Shown here: piece after piece, positions 26,448 to 34,316 of the stretch
Layout of the letters: the number at the start of each line of letters is the position of its first letter
How positions within the stretch are numbered: the stretch's first letter is position 1
Source: Pseudomonadota bacterium
GTDB taxonomy: Bacteria; Desulfobacterota; Desulfovibrionia; Desulfovibrionales; Desulfovibrionaceae
Direction: 5' to 3'
Length of the DNA: 64,000 nucleotides
NCBI GenBank assembly: GCA_023419375.1
Contig: JAEZYD010000010.1
Coordinates: 62,001 to 126,000 of the forward strand
Made by a program: the position numbers and the translations under genes
Notes under the pieces: model-generated
Told to the model about the DNA's origin: nothing
Seen by the model: the letters and a program-made list of their open reading frames with translations, nothing else
Databases searched by the model: none

Positions 26448-27230
26448 TTATTTGGAACAGCCGCATCCACAGCCCTGCAATTTGTTACGTATAAATTCAG
26501 GCAAAATACCGCGCACAGACTCCATGGTCACCATGCGGCGCATGATGCCCAGTTGATCCTGAAGCGGCAGTTGCTTGGGGCAGACGTTGTCGCAGGCCAG
26601 CAGCCCCATGCAGCCGAATACGCCGCTGTCGTCACCGATCAGTTCGTAATAATCGGCTGGGGTGCGGTTGTCGCGCGGGTCAATGTAAAAGCGCGCCATG
26701 CGGTTGATGGCCGTTGCGCCAATAAAGTCCTCGCGCATGCGGGCCGTGCCGCAGGCCGCCACGCAGCAGCCGCATTCGATGCAGCGGTCAAGCTCGAATA
26801 TCTGGGTGGCCACTTCGTTGTCCATGCGCTCTTCCTGCGCCTTGGGGTCAAACTCTTTTGTGGTGTGTATCCACGATTCGATTTTGGCTCCCACATTGCG
26901 AAACCACGTGCCAGTATCCACTGAAAGGTCGCCCAAAAGCTTGAAGACCGGCAGGGGATGCAGGGTAATGTGGCTTGGCAGGTCCCGTGTCTGCGTATGG
27001 CAGGCAAGGCCGGGCCGCCCGTTGATGACCATGCCGCACGAACCGCAGATGCCGGCGCGGCAGCAAAAGTCGAACTGCAACGAAGCGTCCTGCGTTTCGC
27101 GGATCATGTTCAGCGCGATAAACAGCGTCATGCTGTTGTGCTCTTCAAGCTGGAATGTCTGCATATGGGGGTGCGAGAGCGGATCCAGCGGATTGTAACG
27201 GAATATTTCAAACGTCAGATTGCGTCCCAT
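26448..27230 (-). CDS. frdB: Fumarate reductase iron-sulfur subunit
   Basis: The electron wire between the flavoprotein and the membrane anchor of menaquinol:fumarate reductase. A plant-type ferredoxin domain carries the [2Fe-2S] ligands in CCRAGICGSCGMVINGRPG with a fourth cysteine in LACHT. The C-terminal domain carries CIECGCCVAACG for the [4Fe-4S] cluster and CMGLLACDNVCPKQLPL, whose pattern fits the [3Fe-4S] site. The length of 260 residues is normal. A short C-terminal tail is cysteine-rich (CGCGCSK), which is unusual. AAGGAG lies before the ATG, 10 bases after the frdA stop. Confidence 0.94.
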   Translation of the reverse strand: MGRNLTFEIFRYNPLDPLSHPHMQTFQLEEHNSMTLFIALNMIRETQDASLQFDFCCRAGICGSCGMVINGRPGLACHTQTRDLPSHITLHPLPVFKLLGDLSVDTGTWFRNVGAKIESWIHTTKEFDPKAQEERMDNEVATQIFELDRCIECGCCVAACGTARMREDFIGATAINRMARFYIDPRDNRTPADYYELIGDDSGVFGCMGLLACDNVCPKQLPLQDQLGIMRRMVTMESVRGILPEFIRNKLQGCGCGCSK

Positions 27231-27240
27231 ATGGCTCTCC

Positions 27241-29097
27241 TTACCCCTGCTGTGCGTACGGCACGATTTTTTCCGGGCTGATATCGGCGGTTATGATCTT
27301 GCCTCCGCCGTATCCACGGTCGCCGGGGGGCAGAATGTAGAACGGCGTTGCCGGTTCGTACTTGAGGGTGGGCAGGGTGTCGCCTTCCTTCCAGTAGGCC
27401 AGGGTGCGGTTGAGCCATTCCTTGTCATTGCGTTCGGGGTAATCCTCGCGGGCGTGCGCGCCTCGGCTTTCTGTGCGCATCAGCGCGCCGTAAGCCGTGC
27501 ACAGGGCCAGCTTGAGCATGCCCGGTACGCGCAGGGCCATGGAAAGCTCGGCATTGGGGCCGGGGATGTTGCCGCTGGCAAGCCGCATGTTTTTGGTGCG
27601 CTCCAGCAGTTCCTGCAATTTGGCAACGCCTGCTTCCAGATCCTTGCCGTTACGGAAAATACCCACGTGCTCCATCATGATGTCCTGCATGGCGTTGCGC
27701 AGGGTGTAGCAGTCGTCGCCAGTGCCGCGCATCAGGGCAGAGATGCGTTCCTTGACCTTGGTGGCGGCGTCCTTCATGGCCTGTGTCGAAAACACGGTTT
27801 CGTAACCCTTGAGGAATTCCACCAGTTTTGCACCCACAATGCGCCCGGAAACGATGGTCTCGGCCAGCGAGTTGCCGCCCAGGCGGTTGAAGCCGTGCAT
27901 GTCCCAGCAGGCTGCTTCGCCGGCGGAGAAAAGCCCTTCAAGGCCGTAGGCGTGGCCGTCTTTGTTGATGCGCACGCCGCCCATGCTGTAGTGGTGGGTG
28001 GGCCGCACGGGAATAAGCTGATGGATGGGGTTCACACCCAGGAAGTGCGTTGAGATGTCGTACACTTCGCGCAGGTTGGTGGTGATGTGCTTTTCGCCCA
28101 GATGGCGGATATCCAGCCACAAGTGTTCGCCATAGGGGCTTTGTACGCCAAGGCCCTTGCGCATGTGCTCGGTCATGCGGCGCGACACCACGTCTCGGGA
28201 GGCCAGCTCGGCCTTTTCCGGCTCATAATCGGGCATAAAGCGGTATTCGTTCACGTCCAGTAGGGTGCCGCCGTCGCCGCGGCAGCCTTCTGTGACCAGA
28301 ATGTCCGTGGGCACGGTGCCTGTGGGGTGGAACTGCACGGCTTCCATATTGCCCAGGGGCACAACGCCCGTTTCGAGCGCCGTGATCTGGCCGCCGCCGT
28401 CGCAGATGATGGCATTGGTGGTGGCCCGGTAAATGCGGCCATACCCGCCCGTGGCGATAAGGGTAGCCTTGGCGAAATAGCCCACCAGCTCGCCGGTGCG
28501 CAGGTCGCGGGCAACACAGCCCATGCAGCGCTGTCCATCATGAATCAGGGCCTCGGCCTGCATGCGGTCATGCACGTCAACGCCCAGTTGCAGCAGTCGG
28601 TTATCAAGGGTGAACAGCACGGCGTGGCCTGTGCCGTCAGAGGTGTAACAGGTGCGCCATTTGGCCGTTCCGCCAAAGGCGCGGGAGTGGATCAGCCCCT
28701 CGTTTTCCTTTTTTTCCGTTGCCTGAAAGGGCTTGCCGCCTTTGTAGTAGGTGTGCTCGCCCGGAACAACGCGGCTCCAGGGCACGCCCATCCAGGCCAT
28801 TTCGCGCATGGCGATGGGGCCTGTCTCGGCAAACAGGCGGGCCACTTCCTGGTCGCAGCCCCAGTCGGAACCCTTGACCGTATCGTTAAAGTGCACCTCG
28901 GGGCAGTCGCCCTCGCCCATGATGGAGTTGCCCAGCGCCGCCTGCATGCCGCCCATGGCGGCTGAGGAGTGCGACCGCTTGGGCGGCACCAGTGAAAGAC
29001 AGATAACGCTGAAACCCGCCTGAGCCGCTTCCACGGCAACGCGTTCCCCGGCCAGGCCGGCGCCTATGCAAAGAACATCGCTTTCAAAAACTCGCAT
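27241..29097 (-). CDS. frdA: Fumarate reductase flavoprotein subunit
   Basis: Catalytic subunit that interconverts fumarate and succinate. The FAD-binding start is VLCIGAGLAGERVAVEAAQ; the histidine for covalent FAD is in RSHSSAAMGGMQAALGN. Substrate-site blocks include QFHPTGTVPTDILVTEGCRG, HLWLDIRHLG and RPTHHYSMGGVRIN, and SLAETIVSGRIVG lies before the C-terminal helical domain. With 618 residues it is of the Wolinella/Desulfovibrio type. I use ATG at 29097 with AGGGGG five bases upstream rather than the GTG two codons earlier. The gene is between frdC and frdB; gene order frdC-frdA-frdB matches Wolinella. Confidence 0.94.
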   Translation of the reverse strand: MRVFESDVLCIGAGLAGERVAVEAAQAGFSVICLSLVPPKRSHSSAAMGGMQAALGNSIMGEGDCPEVHFNDTVKGSDWGCDQEVARLFAETGPIAMREMAWMGVPWSRVVPGEHTYYKGGKPFQATEKKENEGLIHSRAFGGTAKWRTCYTSDGTGHAVLFTLDNRLLQLGVDVHDRMQAEALIHDGQRCMGCVARDLRTGELVGYFAKATLIATGGYGRIYRATTNAIICDGGGQITALETGVVPLGNMEAVQFHPTGTVPTDILVTEGCRGDGGTLLDVNEYRFMPDYEPEKAELASRDVVSRRMTEHMRKGLGVQSPYGEHLWLDIRHLGEKHITTNLREVYDISTHFLGVNPIHQLIPVRPTHHYSMGGVRINKDGHAYGLEGLFSAGEAACWDMHGFNRLGGNSLAETIVSGRIVGAKLVEFLKGYETVFSTQAMKDAATKVKERISALMRGTGDDCYTLRNAMQDIMMEHVGIFRNGKDLEAGVAKLQELLERTKNMRLASGNIPGPNAELSMALRVPGMLKLALCTAYGALMRTESRGAHAREDYPERNDKEWLNRTLAYWKEGDTLPTLKYEPATPFYILPPGDRGYGGGKIITADISPEKIVPYAQQG

Positions 29098-29106
29098 ACG
29101 CACCCC

Positions 29107-29736
29107 CTATCCCAAGAACCACACGCGGGTCAGAGCCGCCGCGCCGAGCAGAAGATAACAGCCCATGACAATCCAGGTCCACTTGCGCCACGCCGGACGC
29201 GTGGCCTTGACGCACACGCCGAACTTGACGGCCAGGCGGTACACGCCAATGCCCGTATGCAGAATGACGCAAGGCAGAAAGAACACGTAGAAGGCCAGCC
29301 AGCCCGAGTGCAGGCGCTTGGCGCTGCCCGCCACATTGATGGGCAGGTCGGTCATGACGCTGTACACATGGTAGAACGCGCCAGCCAGAATAATGATGGC
29401 CGTAAAGACCTGCACCAGCCACAGCCACGTATCCAGCTCCTTGAGGCCCTTGCTGTGCTGCACAAACACGCCAAGTTCATTGGCGCGGAAGGGCATTTTG
29501 CGGGCCGCAATGTAAAAATGGAACAGGATCAGCAGCATGATGACGGGCGCCGCCACCTGCGCGAGCATGGTTACTTCAAGCAACCATGCAATGCCGTTGG
29601 TCAGTGCGGGGCTAAGGACGACCGTCCCTTCCAGCACGAGATGCACGCACACAAAAAGCGCCAGCACCGCGCCAGAAGCCGCTTGCCAGAAATCAAGGCG
29701 GGTTCGGTCATCGACAGGGGATCTGCTCAAGGCCAT
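29107..29736 (-). CDS. frdC: Fumarate reductase diheme cytochrome b anchor
   Basis: A 209-residue protein with five hydrophobic helices that anchors FrdAB and exchanges electrons with menaquinone. Four histidines at positions expected for two hemes b are seen: H32, H73, H123 and H160, the last in CVILHTGIGVYRLAVK, which aligns with the Wolinella segment ELHGSVGLYRLAVK. In that alignment the Wolinella glutamate two residues before the last heme ligand (E180, used for transmembrane proton transfer) is replaced by isoleucine 158. AAGGAG precedes the ATG. It is separated from the fumarase genes by 93 bases containing a weak terminator-like hairpin. Confidence 0.93.
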   Translation of the reverse strand: MALSRSPVDDRTRLDFWQAASGAVLALFVCVHLVLEGTVVLSPALTNGIAWLLEVTMLAQVAAPVIMLLILFHFYIAARKMPFRANELGVFVQHSKGLKELDTWLWLVQVFTAIIILAGAFYHVYSVMTDLPINVAGSAKRLHSGWLAFYVFFLPCVILHTGIGVYRLAVKFGVCVKATRPAWRKWTWIVMGCYLLLGAAALTRVWFLG

Positions 29737-29769
29737 ACCAACTCCTTCATAAAGATATCAGGCATTATA

Positions 29770-29791
29770 AAACGGCGCGGCAGCCCGCGCC
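29770..29791 (-). terminator. Weak intrinsic terminator or attenuator between fumarase and frdC
   Basis: A 7-base GC-only stem (GGCGCGG with CCGCGCC) with a 4-base loop. On the minus strand it is followed by GTTTTATAATG. The short T run suggests partial termination, which would lower frd expression relative to the transporter and fumarase genes if all share a promoter. Confidence 0.45.
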
Positions 29792-29829
29792 ACGTTGCAG
29801 CACTCGGCATGCACAGGGGCGGCCGCAGG

Positions 29830-30393
29830 TCAGGATCGTCTGTACGGGGCCTGCCCTGTCTCGTAGTAGTTGTCGCCCGTGCTATCAATGACCACAATGG
29901 CGGGGAAATCCTCCACTTCCATGGCGGCCACGGCTTCCGGGCCAAGGTCTTCGTAGGCCAGCACCGTGTATTTTTTGATGCTGCGGGCGATCAGCGCGCC
30001 TGCCCCGCCCACTGCGGCAAGATACGGCACGCCATGCTTTTTCATGGCTTCCACCACTTCGGGCTTGCGGTAGCCCTTGCCAATCATGCCTTTCAGGCCT
30101 TGATCAAGCAGGCGGGGGGTGTAGGCATCCATGCGTCCCGAGGTGGTTGGCCCGGCAGCGCCGATCACTTCGCCGGGTTTGGCCGGGCTTGGCCCCACGT
30201 AATAGACCACTGCGCCCTTCAGATCCACGGGCAGGGGTTCGCTCCTGTCCAGAGTCTCTACAAGACGTTTGTGGGCCGCATCGCGCGCGGCAAGAATAGT
30301 GCCCGAAATAAGCACGCGATCGCCTGCGCGCAGTGAGCGCGCGGTGGCTTCGTCAAAAGGAGCGCGTATTTTTTTCATCTGGTTTTCCGACAT
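29830..30393 (-). CDS. Class I fumarate hydratase, beta subunit
   Basis: Smaller subunit (187 residues) of the oxygen-sensitive [4Fe-4S] fumarase, equivalent to the C-terminal domain of E. coli FumA and to TtdB. Diagnostic text is GAAGPTTSGRMDAYTP, YYVGPSPAKPGEVIG and GLKGMIGKGYRKPEVVEAM. It completes the active site with the alpha subunit to interconvert fumarate and malate. GGAGG lies just before the ATG, and only 9 bases separate it from the alpha subunit stop. Tartrate dehydratase uses the same fold, but the fumarate reductase neighbours favour fumarase. Confidence 0.9.
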   Translation of the reverse strand: MSENQMKKIRAPFDEATARSLRAGDRVLISGTILAARDAAHKRLVETLDRSEPLPVDLKGAVVYYVGPSPAKPGEVIGAAGPTTSGRMDAYTPRLLDQGLKGMIGKGYRKPEVVEAMKKHGVPYLAAVGGAGALIARSIKKYTVLAYEDLGPEAVAAMEVEDFPAIVVIDSTGDNYYETGQAPYRRS

Positions 30394-30402
30394 GGGGGCC
30401 TC

Positions 30403-31248
30403 CTACAGCGTAACTTCGGCGTGGCGCGCCGCGTGGCAGTTGATGTTCACGGCCACAGGCAGGGAGGCAATGTGGGTGGGCGCCCATTCCACATGCACTT
30501 TCAGCGCCGTAGTCAGCCCGCCAAGGCCCTGAGGGCCGATGCCGGTCTTGTTGATAAGCTCGAGCAGCTCTTCTTCAAAGGCCGCATAGCGCGGATCATG
30601 GTTGCGGCTTTCAAGGTCGCGGGCGGCGGCGCGCTTTGCGCAGATGGCGGCCATTTCCATGGTGCCGCCAAGGCCGACGCCCACCACCATGGGCGGACAG
30701 GAATTGGGCCCTGCTGCCAGCACGGCGTCCAGCACCACCTTGCGCACGCCTTCAATGCCGTCGGCAGGCACGAGCATTTTGACGACGCTCTTGTTTTCAG
30801 AGCCTGCCCCCTTGGGGGCCAAGCGCAGGCGCAGCGAATCACCGGGCACAAGGCGGGTGTGGATGACGGCTGGGGTGTTGTCGCGCGTATTTTTGCGTTC
30901 AAACAACGGCTCCGCCACACAGGATTTGCGCAGGTACCCGTCCACATAGCCCCGGCGCACGCCCTCATTGACGGCGTCTTCAAACGCGCCGCCCACAATG
31001 CGCACATCCTGCCCCACATCGGCAAAAACCACGGCAAGGCCGGTGTCCTGACAAATGGGGATGCCGTCGCTGGCTGCGATGGACGCATTTTCCAGCAGTT
31101 GCTCAAGAATGTTTTTACCTACGGGCGAGGGTTCCGCTTCATGCGCCCTGCGCATGCCGTCCACCATATCCTGCGGCAGGCGGCAACAGGCGCGCACCGC
31201 AAGGTCTGCAACAGCGCGCGCTATGTCCTCAACACTGATTTCCTTCAT
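30403..31248 (-). CDS. Class I fumarate hydratase, alpha subunit
   Basis: Larger subunit (281 residues), equivalent to the N-terminal iron-sulfur domain of FumA and to TtdA. Family blocks: ASDGIPICQDTGLAVVF with a cluster cysteine, GPNSCPPMVVGVGLGGTMEM with another, and LINKTGIGPQGLGG. The iron-sulfur cluster binds the substrate directly in this class. It sits between the SLC13 transporter gene (36 bases upstream) and the beta subunit, so imported malate or fumarate can be interconverted immediately. The substrate could in principle be tartrate; context favours fumarate and malate. Confidence 0.92.
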   Translation of the reverse strand: MKEISVEDIARAVADLAVRACCRLPQDMVDGMRRAHEAEPSPVGKNILEQLLENASIAASDGIPICQDTGLAVVFADVGQDVRIVGGAFEDAVNEGVRRGYVDGYLRKSCVAEPLFERKNTRDNTPAVIHTRLVPGDSLRLRLAPKGAGSENKSVVKMLVPADGIEGVRKVVLDAVLAAGPNSCPPMVVGVGLGGTMEMAAICAKRAAARDLESRNHDPRYAAFEEELLELINKTGIGPQGLGGLTTALKVHVEWAPTHIASLPVAVNINCHAARHAEVTL

Positions 31249-31284
31249 GTCTTCCTCTTTGTCTGTACGACTACTGCAGGCCTA

Positions 31285-32643
31285 TCAATGGAAAGGCCAG
31301 ATCAGCGGGATAAGCAGCCAGCACATAATGAGCGAAATCAACTGCAAAGGCCAGCCAGCCTTGACATAATCCATGAAGCTGTACCTGCCGGGGCCAAGCA
31401 CGATGGTGTTGGGCGGGGTGGCAATGGGCGTCAGGAAGCAGCACGAGGCCGACATGGCAATGCCCATGGCAATGGGCAAGGGCGAAATGCCGCTGGCAAG
31501 GGCAATGGGCAGGGCCAGCGGGGCCATAAGGGCCGCCGTGGCGGTATTGGACATGAAGTTGGTGATGGCGGCGGTGAGGGCGCAGCACACAAACATGAGC
31601 ATCCACGGATCATTGACCGTGCTCACCACGGCGTTGGCCACAATGGCGGCTGCACCGGACTTGTCCATGGCGGCCGACATGGAAAGCATGCCCGCAAACA
31701 GAAAAATTGTTGTCCAGTCAACGCTGCGGAAGGCCTCGCGCATGGTCATGCAGCCTGTTATGACCATAAGGCAGGCGCCCAAAACGGCGGCGGTGGTCAG
31801 GGGCATGAGTTCGCTGGCCATCATGGCGACCACGAAGGCAAAAATCAGCACGGAGTGCCACATCTTGTGTTCGCGGCGGATCTTGGCGTCAACTTCAATG
31901 TCGTCTTCGCTGTCGTCATGCAGCTTTTCCGGCAAAAATTTGTGGCCGATAACTGCATAATAAAGCAAGCCAACGACCAGCAGGGGCATGCCGATAAGGC
32001 CGAATTCAAAAAAGCCGAAGGGGCTTTGCCCGGTCTGGGCCAGCATGGAGTTGATAATGCCGTTGGGGGGCGTGCCCACAAGCGTGACTGTTCCGCCCAG
32101 TGATGAGGCAAAGGCAACGGGCATAAGCACCTTGCCGGGCGCGAGCTTGGCCTTGATGCACATGCCAAGCACCATGGGCACGGCCACAACTGTGGTGCCG
32201 GTGTTGGACAGCACGGTGGAGAGCAGGCCGATGGCCGCCATGGTGTACACGATGAGCTTGACGGGATTGCCCTTGGACAATTTGACGGCAAGACCGCCCA
32301 CCTTGTCTGCAAATCCGGTTATAAACGTGGCTTCGCCCACAATGAACATGGCCATGAAGAGAATAACGGTGGGGTCGCCAAAGTAGCCAAAGGCAACCTT
32401 GGACGAAACCACATTGGTGAGCGACAGGGCCACCGGTACAAGCAGGGCCGTGATGGGCAGGGGGACAATTTCCGTAAAAAACATCACCGCAGCAACCAGC
32501 AGGATGCCCAGGGTGATGTATGCCTTGGTGGGGTCTTCAGGGAGTTTGATGCCAAGGGTGGAGGCGGCAAAGGCTTCGTGCCCGGCGAGAAGTGCAAGCA
32601 CAAGCGCAAGCAGCATCAGCATCCACGGTGATGATTTTTTCAT
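31285..32643 (-). CDS. SLC13/DASS-family dicarboxylate transporter
   Basis: A 452-residue inner-membrane permease of the divalent anion:Na+ symporter family, with about eleven to twelve hydrophobic segments. The two SNT signatures that bind sodium and substrate are present: LSNTGTTVVAVPMVLG and FMSNTATAALMAPLAL, as are VGTPPNGIIN and IATPPNTIVLGPG. Fumarate, malate or succinate is the likely cargo because the gene heads a run encoding fumarase and fumarate reductase. Its upstream region carries several AT-rich palindromes that may be operators. Confidence 0.9.
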   Translation of the reverse strand: MKKSSPWMLMLLALVLALLAGHEAFAASTLGIKLPEDPTKAYITLGILLVAAVMFFTEIVPLPITALLVPVALSLTNVVSSKVAFGYFGDPTVILFMAMFIVGEATFITGFADKVGGLAVKLSKGNPVKLIVYTMAAIGLLSTVLSNTGTTVVAVPMVLGMCIKAKLAPGKVLMPVAFASSLGGTVTLVGTPPNGIINSMLAQTGQSPFGFFEFGLIGMPLLVVGLLYYAVIGHKFLPEKLHDDSEDDIEVDAKIRREHKMWHSVLIFAFVVAMMASELMPLTTAAVLGACLMVITGCMTMREAFRSVDWTTIFLFAGMLSMSAAMDKSGAAAIVANAVVSTVNDPWMLMFVCCALTAAITNFMSNTATAALMAPLALPIALASGISPLPIAMGIAMSASCCFLTPIATPPNTIVLGPGRYSFMDYVKAGWPLQLISLIMCWLLIPLIWPFH

Positions 32644-32775
32644 CAGCTAACCTCCTGCAGCATAAAATTTACGGTTCCCTGCACTCTCTTTGAGCAACGC
32701 GGTAGGCAATGGCAGGGAAAACAAATGGATATCTTCAACAATGCCAGATATGAAAAATCGTGGCAACAATATTAT

Positions 32776-32811
32776 GCTGAATGATTGATCAATCTTCATA
32801 ATTTATTCAGC
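32776..32811. promoter_or_regulatory. Nested dyad, candidate operator of the dicarboxylate operon
   Basis: A perfect 12-base palindrome GATTGATCAATC (32783-32794) is enclosed by a 7-base inverted repeat GCTGAAT at 32776-32782 and ATTCAGC at 32805-32811. It lies about 130 bases before the transporter start. The TTGAT...ATCAA element resembles Fnr-type half sites but with the halves fused, so the cognate regulator is unclear. Confidence 0.4.
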
Positions 32812-32871
32812 GTATGCAGTATGAAAGGGATGAAAATTTTTTATGTCCAATAGTATGTAATAAAAATCACA

Positions 32872-32883
32872 AATATGCATATT
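32872..32883. promoter_or_regulatory. 12-base palindrome, candidate operator
   Basis: AATATGCATATT is perfectly self-complementary and sits about 230 bases before the transporter start in AT-rich DNA. AT-only palindromes can arise by chance in such DNA, so support is weak. Confidence 0.25.
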
Positions 32884-33223
32884 ATGCGGTCTGAATATTC
32901 ATCAAACAAAAATATTGTAGTAAAATGATCTTCATTAGTTGCCATATTGTATAAAATTTATATTGCCATTTTAAAAGAAGGTATGCCTTTTTGTACAAGG
33001 CGCATAAGCAGCGCGAATGAACATGTATATGGTCCCAAAGATAAAGCGCAAATGAGCGGATAAAACTTTATTAGCTTTGTCGCGATGTTGGATGCTGCAA
33101 TCCTCTGCATGCAAAGCGTGTGAGGGATTATGCCAGAGCGTATCCGGAGGCTTGGGCCCGGTGGGCCATAAGCCTGGATGCGTTGTTGCATGAAATGTGG
33201 GCACGTAAAACGAAAAGACGGGC

Positions 33224-33261
33224 AATAAAAAGGCTGTCCGAAAATATTTTCGGACAGCCTT
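33224..33261 (-). terminator. Strong intrinsic terminator after the flavoprotein gene
   Basis: A 32-base perfect palindrome at 33230-33261, with arms AAGGCTGTCCGAAAAT and ATTTTCGGACAGCCTT. On the minus strand it runs into TTTTTATT. It is 99 bases past the stop of the flavodoxin-fold gene. Because the arms include A and T tracts it is also partly suited to the plus strand. Confidence 0.8.
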
Positions 33262-33360
33262 GATCACTGATGTCTGTCTGTCACTGCGGGGTTGAGGTTG
33301 CCCCACAGGTTGGCAGGTGTTGCAGAAATCCCCGTACAACACCTCAAACAGTGCTCTGTT

Positions 33361-33984
33361 CTAGCGGATAAAGTTGGTGGGGTCCCACGGTTCAGGGGTT
33401 GGGGTTTCTACGCCAGCGGCCTTGCCAGCGGCAATGCACTTGAGCAGCCATGCCATGTTGTCGCCAAGGGTGCGCATGATTTGCAAGCCTTCCTTGTCCT
33501 GCATCACCTGCTCCGGCGTATTGCCGTGCACGGCGTTCCAGTACTGGGAAGAAACCACGGGCATGCGCGCAATGGTAAAGTACTTGTTCAGCCGGTCAAA
33601 GGAAGCGCTGGCCCCGCCACGGCGGCAGCTCACCACAGCGGCGGCGGGCTTGAAGGCATAGTTGGTGGACTTGCCATAGAACATGCGGTCAAGAAAGGAG
33701 CACACGCCGCCGTTGGGGCCGGCGTAGTACACGGGCGAACCCACAACAAAGCCGTCTGCCTCGCGCAGCAGGTCAATGGCCTCGTTAACGTGGTCGGCAT
33801 TGAACACGCAATGCCCGGTATCCTTGCACTTGCCGCAGGCAATACAGCATTGGATGGGCTTTGTGCCCAACTGGAGCATCTGCGTTTCAACGCCGTTTTT
33901 TTCCAGCTGCGCCGCAACCGTGGACAGGGCGGTAAAGGTACAGCCCTTGGGATGCGGGCTGCCGTTGAGCATGAGTACCTTCAT
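33361..33984 (-). CDS. Flavodoxin-fold NAD(P)H-dependent oxidoreductase, iron-sulfur flavoprotein-like
   Basis: A 207-residue cytoplasmic flavoprotein. MKVLMLNGSPHPKGCTFTAL is the FMN phosphate-binding loop, and GSPVYYAGPNGGVCSFLDR is the flavin-contact loop of the NADPH-dependent FMN reductase family. Between them lies the compact cysteine motif CIACGKCKDTGHC (C-x2-C-x2-C-x5-C), as in archaeal iron-sulfur flavoproteins, so it probably binds a [4Fe-4S] cluster. Such proteins take electrons from ferredoxin for detoxification or reduction of small molecules. GGAGA precedes the ATG; the open frame extends 14 codons further upstream without support. It appears to be a single-gene unit with its own terminator. 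Confidence 0.85.
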   Translation of the reverse strand: MKVLMLNGSPHPKGCTFTALSTVAAQLEKNGVETQMLQLGTKPIQCCIACGKCKDTGHCVFNADHVNEAIDLLREADGFVVGSPVYYAGPNGGVCSFLDRMFYGKSTNYAFKPAAAVVSCRRGGASASFDRLNKYFTIARMPVVSSQYWNAVHGNTPEQVMQDKEGLQIMRTLGDNMAWLLKCIAAGKAAGVETPTPEPWDPTNFIR

Positions 33985-34316
33985 GAAAATCTCCTTCCGG
34001 GTGCAAGATGCCAGCCCTCGCTGCAAGCGGAGCGGCGAGGCCAGTGAACCCGCATGATTTTGTTGGTAAAGCCAGCCAGATTTGACGCTTGGGGAGCGTC
34101 AGGCCAGCAGATGCCGGACTGCGCAGGCTCGGCGAATGTGCTTGTAAGCCTGTGCGTAATTTCGTCCATGATTTCTTGACCTGCCAACAGTACGCAATGC
34201 CTTTCACGTGCGCAAGCCACGCGGGAACCTGCCGCCATTGGCCCTTGTGGGCATGGCGTATTTGCTGACTCTGCACCAGCCTTTGCTCCTGAAGAAGTGA
34301 CATCTGCAAGGCAAAA
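33985..34316. other. Gap between the flavoprotein and WcbI-like genes
   Basis: No convincing gene. A short hairpin GACGCT/AGCGTC at 34084-34100 has no T tail in either direction. A 140-codon open frame on the minus strand overlaps the flavoprotein start and has no recognisable protein character. Confidence 0.5.

Larger units (their letters stand above)
32644..33223. other. AT-rich regulatory region upstream of the dicarboxylate operon
   Basis: About 580 bases with no credible gene, much more AT-rich than the flanks. It holds two perfect 12-base palindromes (32783-32794 and 32872-32883), one set inside a longer dyad, and a GC-rich hairpin at 33149-33174 (GGCTT/AAGCC outer and GGCCC/GGGCC inner arms) without a T tail. 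The promoter of the transporter-fumarase-frd run must lie here because the next gene on the right is also minus-strand and ends in its own terminator. Confidence 0.6.

Noticed and set aside
30421..32103. A 560-codon plus-strand open frame over the fumarase and SLC13 genes
   Set aside because: Same antisense effect; the text is low-complexity and the minus-strand genes have clear family motifs and ribosome sites.
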